NCBI GenBank assembly: GCA_041658785.1
Contig: JBAZZL010000036.1
Location: 1 to 11,394, forward strand
Length of the DNA stretch: 11,394 nucleotides
From: JAHJGG01 sp041658785
GTDB lineage: Bacteria; Patescibacteriota; Patescibacteriia; Magasanikbacterales; UBA922
Reading direction: 5' to 3'
Below are positions 5,911 through 11,394 of the stretch, in pieces. A program made the position numbers and the translations under genes. Positions within the stretch are counted from its first letter, which is position 1. Each line of letters begins with the position of its first letter. The notes beneath the pieces were generated by a model. It saw nothing but the letters and a program-made list of their open reading frames with translations. It searched no databases and was not told the DNA's origin.

Positions 5911-8496
5911 ATGCCAAAGAAAAACAAAAGACAATGTTCTGTCTGCCGCAATTATGGGCACAACAAGCTGACCTGCGCGCTTTTGAGGGAAACAGCCAAT
6001 CCAAAGCGAATCATCAGCCGACAGAATAAAAAAAAGGCCGCCGTAAAAAAATTTCCAGTGATTGTTCGGGTTCTCTATAATATGGAGTCATCTCCGCATG
6101 TGATCAATTTGAAAAATGATGAACGGGAGAAGGTATTGAATAATATTGAAGTATTTAGAGAAGAGCTGAAAAAAACTCCAGAGTTGGCAGCGGTTGATTT
6201 TGCGGCGTTGGTGAGACAAGAGAGGCAGAGGTCGGAGAGCAGTGATAGGAGGGCAGCGATTGATCGCCAACTGCTAAAAAATGAATCACAAAGAGCGGCC
6301 AAACAGCCTATTGCTCGAAACGCAAGAATTGCAATCGGCCGCCGGCTGTCTTGGCGGCCAAGATGGCCGTTGCCAAGATTGTCCATTTCTCATCGCGCGC
6401 CATCAATTATTTTTCGGATCAAAGATGCGGGCAAGGCGATTAAAAATTATCCATTTTTGGCGGCTCAAAGGCATTTTTTGCAATTCAAGGCAAAACGCAT
6501 GGGATATGCGATTATGGCATTATTGATTATTGCTATTTTGCCCTTTCCCACAATTGGATATTACCAAAAGATAAGAGAAGATGGCCGTAGAGTGGTTGAG
6601 GATAGTACGAATGCTTTTTTGGCTCTGCAGTCTTCTACGGTCGCGGCCATGCAGTCAAATATACCGCAAGCGCAATATGATTTGAATGTTGCTTTGAATT
6701 TGTTCAGCGATGCCGGATCAATTGTTGATCGAGAATATGGCGCTTTGGTGTATGTGATGAGCATGTTGCCAGTGATTGGCAATCAGGTTGCAAGCCGCCA
6801 GCATCTTTTGAGCGCGGGCCACCATCTGGCGCTGGGAAATACTTATCTTGTGCAAGGCATTGGCGCGATACAAAAGGAAGACCAGCCGGTTACGGCGCGG
6901 CTTGCCATATTGCGCGCGCATCTCAAGAGCGCCTTGCCGCAGTATAGAGAAGCGCTTGAACAGCTAACCATTGTTGACGCCAGGACTATTCCGGCAGAGT
7001 ACCAACAATCCTTTGTCGAGTTCAAATTTCTTTACGCGATGTTTATTGATGATATGGAAGATATGGTTGATCTGGCCCAGGGAATAGAGTTGCTCTTGGG
7101 CAGCCAGGACCTAAAACGTTATTTGCTGGTTTTTCAAAATCAAAATGAGCTCAGACCAACCGGAGGTTTTATGGGGAGTTTTGCCACGCTTGATGTGCAA
7201 AAAGGCAGAATAGTCGGTTTGGATGTTCCGGGCGGAGGGACGTATGATTTACAGGGCCAGCTGGATGTATTTGTAAAGCCGCCGCTGCCTCTTCAGGCGG
7301 TGAATGCCAGATGGGAGTTTCAAGACGCGAATTGGTTCCCGGATTTCGCGATGTCGGCGCAAAAGATGGAATGGTTTTATCAGCACGGCCGCGGCGCTAC
7401 GATGGATGGCGTTATCGCGATCAACGCTTCGGCGCTGGAGAGGCTTTTGAGCGTTATCGGCCCTATCGTGGACGCGGAGCGTGATTTAGTTTTGGCGCAG
7501 GAGAGCGCGATCCAAGAACTCCAGCAAGAAGTTGAAGTTAATTATGATCCGGAAAAAAATAAGCCAAAAGAAGTAATTGGCGATGCGCTTGGGCAAATTT
7601 TGGAACGGCTGGGAAAGATTCAGACAGCGGATATCATTAGGCTTTTGACTGAACTGAATGATGCTTTAAAACAAAAGGAAGTGCAGATATTTGTAAATGA
7701 ACCATCTTTGCAAAGCACATTTCGCGGCTTTGGCTGGACTGGCGAGATTATATCAAGCGCGCTTAATCAAGATTATCTCATGGTTGTAAATACCAATATT
7801 CATGGACAGAAAAGCGATGCCAAGGTAGAGCAAGAGATTGAACATCAGGCCGTTGTTCAGGCCGATGGTTCGGTTATTGATACTGTATTTATAAAAAAGC
7901 GCCACACTGGCACTGCGGGAGAATTATTTTATGGCGTGCCAAATGTCAGTTTTATACGCGTGTATGTTCCAGAAGGCGCGGAGTTGCTAGATGCGCAGGG
8001 GTTTGTATTTCCTCCTGAAGATGTGTTCAAAGTTCCAGAGCCGTGGTATGAAGACGATTATGATCTGGCTATTCTAGAGCAAGAAGAAGGCGTGCATTTT
8101 GGCAGCGGCACTCGTATAACCAAAGAGTTCGGCAAAACTGCTTTTGGGAATTGGATGATGGTTAGTCCGGGGGGCGAGGTTGAAGCGTATTTTAGCTACA
8201 AGCTTCCATTTAAGATTTTTGATCTGGGAAGTGAATCCGATAAACAGACAAACAGAGAGAAATTTACGGCAATGATTTCAGGAAAACAAAACTTGGCCTC
8301 GCGATATAGTTTGGTAGTTCAAAAACAATCTGGCACAGAAAATAATTTTATTTCTACGGTGATTTATCCTGATGGATGGCGTCCGGCATGGAGGTCTCGC
8401 GATGATATTGATTTGGCGGCCAATGGCGCTTCATTTAAAGAAAAACTTGAGACTGATGAGGTTATCGGAGTGGTAATGGAAAAGGTTAAAGAGTGA
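5911..8496 (+). CDS. DUF4012 membrane protein with N-terminal zinc knuckle
   Basis: 861 aa. Residues 9-22 (CSVCRNYGHNKLTC) form an exact CX2CX4HX4C zinc knuckle with ligands C9, C12, H17 and C22. A strongly basic, partly helical region (residues 23-196) follows, then one membrane span at about 197-217. The remaining roughly 640 residues should lie outside: a helical stretch (about 220-400), then the DUF4012 hallmark FQNQNELRPTGGFMGSF (residues 408-424) with PGGGTYDL and PDFAMSAQKMEWFY downstream, and a beta-rich C-terminal part. DUF4012 proteins occur widely in Patescibacteria and in some polysaccharide clusters of other bacteria; their biochemical role is not established as far as I know. 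The frame extends to a TTG at 5878, but the promoter -10 lies inside that extension, so ATG 5911 is the start. The gene follows a glycosyltransferase and precedes a similarly built surface protein. The TGA stop is 66 bases before the next -10. Confidence 0.88.
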   Translation: MPKKNKRQCSVCRNYGHNKLTCALLRETANPKRIISRQNKKKAAVKKFPVIVRVLYNMESSPHVINLKNDEREKVLNNIEVFREELKKTPELAAVDFAALVRQERQRSESSDRRAAIDRQLLKNESQRAAKQPIARNARIAIGRRLSWRPRWPLPRLSISHRAPSIIFRIKDAGKAIKNYPFLAAQRHFLQFKAKRMGYAIMALLIIAILPFPTIGYYQKIREDGRRVVEDSTNAFLALQSSTVAAMQSNIPQAQYDLNVALNLFSDAGSIVDREYGALVYVMSMLPVIGNQVASRQHLLSAGHHLALGNTYLVQGIGAIQKEDQPVTARLAILRAHLKSALPQYREALEQLTIVDARTIPAEYQQSFVEFKFLYAMFIDDMEDMVDLAQGIELLLGSQDLKRYLLVFQNQNELRPTGGFMGSFATLDVQKGRIVGLDVPGGGTYDLQGQLDVFVKPPLPLQAVNARWEFQDANWFPDFAMSAQKMEWFYQHGRGATMDGVIAINASALERLLSVIGPIVDAERDLVLAQESAIQELQQEVEVNYDPEKNKPKEVIGDALGQILERLGKIQTADIIRLLTELNDALKQKEVQIFVNEPSLQSTFRGFGWTGEIISSALNQDYLMVVNTNIHGQKSDAKVEQEIEHQAVVQADGSVIDTVFIKKRHTGTAGELFYGVPNVSFIRVYVPEGAELLDAQGFVFPPEDVFKVPEPWYEDDYDLAILEQEEGVHFGSGTRITKEFGKTAFGNWMMVSPGGEVEAYFSYKLPFKIFDLGSESDKQTNREKFTAMISGKQNLASRYSLVVQKQSGTENNFISTVIYPDGWRPAWRSRDDIDLAANGASFKEKLETDEVIGVVMEKVKE

Positions 8497-8538
8497 CGAG
8501 CGATAAGCGAGGATCCGCGGCAGGCGGCGGCATCTGTT

Positions 8539-8568
8539 TTGGCGGCGGAGCGGTTAATATGATATAAT
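8539..8568 (+). promoter_or_regulatory. Extended -10 promoter of the DUF11-like gene
   Basis: TGA followed by a consensus TATAAT at 8563-8568. A -35-like TTGGCG lies at 8539-8544 with an 18-base spacer. Transcription would start near 8575. That rules out the ATG at 8569, which touches the -10, and supports the ATG at 8590 with a leader of about 15 bases. Confidence 0.7.
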
Positions 8569-8589
8569 ATGGCAACCCACATTATATTT

Positions 8590-10668
8590 ATGTCAAAATC
8601 AAAAAAGAAAAAACAAACAGATAATAGGCTTGTAGAGATATTGGCAAAGAAAAACACCGAAGATGAGGCTGGTGAACAAATAGAGGATGATGCCGAGAGA
8701 GTTATTGAAGATAAAGGTAATCAAGATTTGGCGGGCGATAGCCGTCAAGGATTTGTAAAAAAAGAATTGGAGGTTGCGGCCAAAAAATTTGTCAGTTCAG
8801 AAAAGGCCGCAAAAAAGAAAAAACATCACCGGCGGGCGTCCGCAGACTCAGAAAACGGAGTATTGGATGGAAGGAACACTAATGAGAAAAAAATTGAAAG
8901 AGAGCTTGAAGAGATTTACGGCAATGATGATGGAACAATGCCAGATATGAAAAATTTTGAAAGAAAAAAAAGAAATCGCGCCATTACGGCTTTAGTCGCG
9001 CTAGTTGTTTCATGCTCGGCGCTGGCTGTTGTGGCTTGGGCGGGTTTTTTTATTTTTCAACCGCAATCGCGCTTCTCGGAAGAAGACGTAATTCTTTCCA
9101 TATCTGGCGATGAAGAAATAATGAGCGGCCAAGAAGTTCGTTATCGGATTAGGTATCGAAATTCTCAAAATGTTCCTCTGGCAAAAGTCGCGCTTCAGAT
9201 TCGTTACCCGGAAGGGTTTGTGTTCAAAGAAAGCAACCCGGCGCCTGCCAACGATAATAACGATGAATGGACCATTGGTTCGCTTGAGGAGCAGGCGAGC
9301 GGATACATAGATATTTTTGGCAAATTGTATGGTGATTTGGAGAGAAAGCAATCATTTAGAGTTTTTTTAAATTATATTCCATCAAATTTTAGTTCAGAAT
9401 TTCAAAAGATAGCCACAATTAGCGCGGCAGTTACCCAGTCGCCGCTGTCTTTAATTTTTGAAGGTCCGGCAGACGTTGTTGTCGGGGCAGAAGCCGAGTT
9501 TGTGATTACCGTAAATAAGGAAAAAGACGATGTCGGGGAGCACCTGGCAGTCGTCCTTGAACCGAGCGGCGGGTTTACAATAAAGAGCAGCGATCCCGCG
9601 GCTGATGAAAGCGACCATTTCAGATGGAGCATCAAAGATTTGAATGAAGAAAAAAAGATAACAATCCGTGGAGTGTTTGCCGAAGAGTCTGGTAAGGAGA
9701 GTGTGGAGATTACCGTAAAAGTTCTTGGCTGGAAAGACGAAAATCGGTCAGAAAATGGATATGTGCTTGCTGCCAAAACACAGACCGTGGCGATTACGCA
9801 AACAGGTGTTTCCGCAAATCTAGTTATCAATGGAACTTTGAGTGATTTTTCAGCGCAACCGGGTGATGTTTTGTATGGCAGTATCGCAATAAAAAATGCG
9901 GGACAAGGCGCGCTGGAAGATATTTCAGCGAGCATTATTTTTGACGCTCCTTCGTTTGATGGTAAAAGTATTTTGAAATGGGAAGAGCTGGAAGACAAAG
10001 CAGACGGGCGCATTGCCGGCGAACAACGCAACAATCAGACAAGAAGAGGCAGCATCACTTGGGGGAAAGGCCAGATTGGAGGCTTGCGAAAGATAGCCGC
10101 AGGCGGAGAAGCAACGATTGATTTTTCTATTCCGATCAAATCCGCCGCTGACATTGATCTAACGGATTTTTCAACGTATGAGATTCAGGCTGTTGTTGAA
10201 CTGCAGTATGATACTCTTGGCGAACATGATAATCTTTCCAGCAATCAGATTAAAATGATCGTGAATTCTGACATTGAGCTTGGCGTACAGGATGAGATTG
10301 GACAAACTGATGCTGGAAAAGACAAACATAGAGTTACCTGGATTTTGAATAATAGTTTCCACGAATTGAAAAACATCAGTCTTGAGGCGGATATTTATGG
10401 AGATATAAAATGGTTGGAAGAAGCGCTCACTGTGCCGGCTGGAGAGGCGGTCTTTGACCAAGATAAACAGCGGCTGACTTGGACGGTTGAGAGCATGCCG
10501 ACGAGTCTGGATGTGCTGGCTTTGCAGTTTGGCGTTGAGTTAAATAGCAAAAATCCTTCACAAACGAATTTGGCTTCTAAAGTTCGGTTTAAAGCGACAG
10601 ATGCGATTACCGGCGAGGAGATTATTTTAGTCGGAGATGAAGTGTTGTTGAGTGAAACGGGAAATTAG
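8590..10668 (+). CDS. DUF11-like repeat surface protein with cytoplasmic Lys-rich region
   Basis: 692 aa. Residues 1-130 are hydrophilic and highly charged, with KSKKKK and KKKKHHRR clusters and acidic stretches, and are probably disordered and cytoplasmic. Residues about 131-154 are one membrane span (TALVALVVSCSALAVVAWAG). The outer part (155-692) contains about four beta-sandwich units. Unit starts can be placed near VILSISGDEEIMSGQEVRYR (about 164), SPLSLIFEGPADVVVGAEAE (284), ANLVINGTLSDFSAQPGD (409) and SDIELGVQDE (about 556). The pattern of pre-strand GEE.tY.I..RN followed by DW.IG.L resembles DUF11/COG1361-type repeats seen in surface proteins. No catalytic motif is visible, so a structural or adhesive role is inferred. 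There is no Shine-Dalgarno. The topology copies that of the upstream DUF4012 protein. The last codons already form the first unit of a 7-bp tandem repeat. Confidence 0.82.
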   Translation: MSKSKKKKQTDNRLVEILAKKNTEDEAGEQIEDDAERVIEDKGNQDLAGDSRQGFVKKELEVAAKKFVSSEKAAKKKKHHRRASADSENGVLDGRNTNEKKIERELEEIYGNDDGTMPDMKNFERKKRNRAITALVALVVSCSALAVVAWAGFFIFQPQSRFSEEDVILSISGDEEIMSGQEVRYRIRYRNSQNVPLAKVALQIRYPEGFVFKESNPAPANDNNDEWTIGSLEEQASGYIDIFGKLYGDLERKQSFRVFLNYIPSNFSSEFQKIATISAAVTQSPLSLIFEGPADVVVGAEAEFVITVNKEKDDVGEHLAVVLEPSGGFTIKSSDPAADESDHFRWSIKDLNEEKKITIRGVFAEESGKESVEITVKVLGWKDENRSENGYVLAAKTQTVAITQTGVSANLVINGTLSDFSAQPGDVLYGSIAIKNAGQGALEDISASIIFDAPSFDGKSILKWEELEDKADGRIAGEQRNNQTRRGSITWGKGQIGGLRKIAAGGEATIDFSIPIKSAADIDLTDFSTYEIQAVVELQYDTLGEHDNLSSNQIKMIVNSDIELGVQDEIGQTDAGKDKHRVTWILNNSFHELKNISLEADIYGDIKWLEEALTVPAGEAVFDQDKQRLTWTVESMPTSLDVLALQFGVELNSKNPSQTNLASKVRFKATDAITGEEIILVGDEVLLSETGN

Positions 10669-10723
10669 AAATTGGAAATTGGAAATTGGAAACTAGAAAT
10701 TGGAAATTGGAAATTGGTGATTG
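10661..10723. repeat. 7-bp tandem repeat (GAAATTG)n overlapping a gene end
   Basis: Nine consecutive 7-base units. Six are exact GAAATTG; the others are GAAATTA, GAAACTA and GTGATTG. The first unit contains the TAG stop of the DUF11-like gene, so the repeat either grew from, or replaced, the 3' end of that gene. It belongs to the same GGAAATT/AATTCC sequence class as the inverted repeat at 3730-3832. Confidence 0.9.
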
Positions 10724-10741
10724 AATATTTTCCAATTTTTT
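10711..10741 (+). terminator. Possible AT-rich terminator after the DUF11-like gene
   Basis: AAATTGG (10711-10717) can pair with CCAATTT (10732-10738) across a 14-base loop, and six T residues end at 10741. The stem has only two G-C pairs, so it is weak. The last repeat units provide the left arm. Confidence 0.35.
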
Positions 10742-10755
10742 AATCATTAATAATA

Positions 10756-10784
10756 TTGACTTAAAAATATTTTAGTGCTATAAC
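10756..10784 (+). promoter_or_regulatory. Near-consensus promoter of the right-edge gene
   Basis: The -35 TTGACT (10756-10761), a 17-base spacer and the -10 TATAAC (10779-10784) preceded by TGC make the best complete promoter in the window. Transcription would begin near 10791, giving a leader of about 54 bases, much longer than the other leaders here. Confidence 0.7.
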
Positions 10785-10806
10785 TATTCTAGATTTTTTA
10801 CATTTC

Positions 10807-10820
10807 GGCCAAACGAGGCC
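10807..10820 (+). promoter_or_regulatory. Small leader hairpin GGCC-AAACGA-GGCC
   Basis: A 4-bp G-C stem with a 6-base loop lies in the predicted leader, ending 11 bases before the Shine-Dalgarno. It is too small to call a riboswitch and may only structure or protect the mRNA 5' end. Confidence 0.35.
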
Positions 10821-10831
10821 CAACACAACAC

Positions 10832-10836
10832 AGGAG
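10832..10836 (+). promoter_or_regulatory. Strong Shine-Dalgarno AGGAG of the right-edge gene
   Basis: AGGAG sits 8 bases before the ATG at 10845, which is optimal spacing. It selects that ATG over 10838 (one base away, and its frame stops after 19 codons) and over 10851. Confidence 0.75.
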
Positions 10837-10844
10837 CATGGTCA

Positions 10845-11394
10845 ATGGTCATGAGATATTACATCACAGCCGTCGTTCTCTCACTCTGCGTCTCTAGTGC
10901 AGCAGGATCCCAAGAGCAAGTCCAGCTGACCTACGATGCCAGTCTGCTCGGAGTGGATGCCTGCGGGCGGGTGCTCTGCTGGCATGACTCTTTGGAGACT
11001 TGCCCGCCGCTTGACTGCGAGGTGGCGATGAGCTACGCCGGCGCGGATTGGCGCGACAACCGTTCGTACCATATCAATCTGGTCGTCCAGATCATTAGGG
11101 ATATGGTGCGACTGGAGAACAGCGCCGGAGAGCGCCAGGAACGGATGCGCTGGGGGGTACACGATTCTTTGGTCTGCCTCGGCTATGAGGCGCTTGCCTA
11201 CGAGATCCTAGACATGTTTCCGTTTGATGAGATACCGCGACATTTGTGGCAACTCATTGAGCAGCTGGAGGATCTGCAGGATCTGCAAAACCATCCGCAG
11301 GAGGATAGCACGGAAGGATGGCTCGAAGAGATGCAGATTGAAGATCTCTTGGCCATGCTGGAGGAAGAAATCCAGTTTGTAGTCTGGGCCGACA
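10845..11394 (+). CDS. Secreted cysteine-containing protein, unknown (3' end missing)
   Basis: An open frame of 183 codons runs off the window edge without a stop. Residues 1-21 form a clear Sec signal peptide (RYYITAVVLSLCVSSAAG, likely cut after AAG before SQEQ). The cysteine at residue 15 lacks a proper lipobox, so it is not a typical lipoprotein. The mature start has four closely spaced cysteines (C40, C45, C53, C58), which could form two disulfides or a metal site. The rest is helical and increasingly acidic (LEDLQDLQ, LAMLEEE). I recognise no family. Base use differs from all neighbours: 60-base rows here count 65%, 55% and 52% G+C, with CTG, GCC and CGC codons favoured, whereas the preceding genes are AT-richer. 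It also has its own canonical promoter, a long leader and a strong Shine-Dalgarno. This suggests recent transfer or a differently selected, highly expressed gene. Confidence 0.75.
   Translation, partial: MVMRYYITAVVLSLCVSSAAGSQEQVQLTYDASLLGVDACGRVLCWHDSLETCPPLDCEVAMSYAGADWRDNRSYHINLVVQIIRDMVRLENSAGERQERMRWGVHDSLVCLGYEALAYEILDMFPFDEIPRHLWQLIEQLEDLQDLQNHPQEDSTEGWLEEMQIEDLLAMLEEEIQFVVWAD

Noticed and set aside
8569..8589. ATG at 8569 as the start of the DUF11-like protein
   Set aside because: It is directly adjacent to the -10 TATAAT at 8563-8568 and upstream of the predicted transcription start, so the ATG at 8590 is used.
10881..11162. Minus-strand frame of 93 codons at the right edge
   Set aside because: It is antisense to the signal-peptide-encoding frame that has a promoter and Shine-Dalgarno; open antisense frames are common in GC-rich genes.

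Overview
The window is a compact bacterial segment in which every gene I can support lies on the + strand. It looks like a Candidate Phyla Radiation (Patescibacteria, Parcubacteria-like) genome. The reasons are a large DUF4012 membrane protein, a DUF5661-like small protein, long single-span surface proteins with Ig-like repeats, very short leaders mostly without a Shine-Dalgarno sequence, extended -10 promoters close to start codons, and intergenic TCCGCC..GGCGGA palindromes with AATTCC/GAAATTG-type repeats. This placement is inference, because there is no rRNA or ribosomal marker here. Genetic code 11 fits: long genes contain no in-frame TGA and two of them end in TGA.

Layout. Bases 1-137 hold the tail of an upstream frame, a hairpin and a dyad leader element. 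A DUF5661-like gene follows (138-395). An extended -10 promoter near 474 then drives a two-gene unit: a 206-aa membrane-anchored protein (506-1126) and, 8 bases later with the best Shine-Dalgarno of the main gene set, an 811-aa M23 metallopeptidase with an NBR1-like domain and Ig-like repeats (1135-3570). Bases 3571-3914 are a gene-poor spacer with an in-frame open tail, a long AT-rich inverted repeat, a perfect 16-bp palindrome and a second copy of the dyad leader. That leader abuts a small membrane-anchored methyltransferase resembling the FAM173/ATPSCKMT family (3915-4436). A 12/10-bp minisatellite starts right after its stop codon. A GT4 glycosyltransferase follows (4649-5803) and ends at a good intrinsic terminator whose T-tract runs into the promoter of the DUF4012 gene (5911-8496). 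Next is a 692-aa DUF11-like repeat protein (8590-10668). A 7-bp tandem repeat, a near-consensus promoter and a structured leader then precede a GC-rich partial gene for a secreted cysteine-containing protein (10845 to the window edge).

How the genes may work together (inference). Most products are envelope proteins: a wall hydrolase, a sugar transferase, two large proteins with a cytoplasmic basic or charged N-region, one membrane span and a big outer part, and a secreted protein. This suggests a cell-surface assembly or remodelling neighbourhood. Each main transcription unit appears to have its own promoter, so it is not one operon.

The observations most worth following are: a CCHC zinc knuckle at the cytoplasmic end of the DUF4012 protein; a leader motif (AATCAGRCTAAY-like) placed at or near the start codon of three unrelated genes; the FAM173-like methyltransferase; and the compositionally foreign secreted protein at the right edge. 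I found no CRISPR array, tRNA, rRNA, transposase or defence gene.
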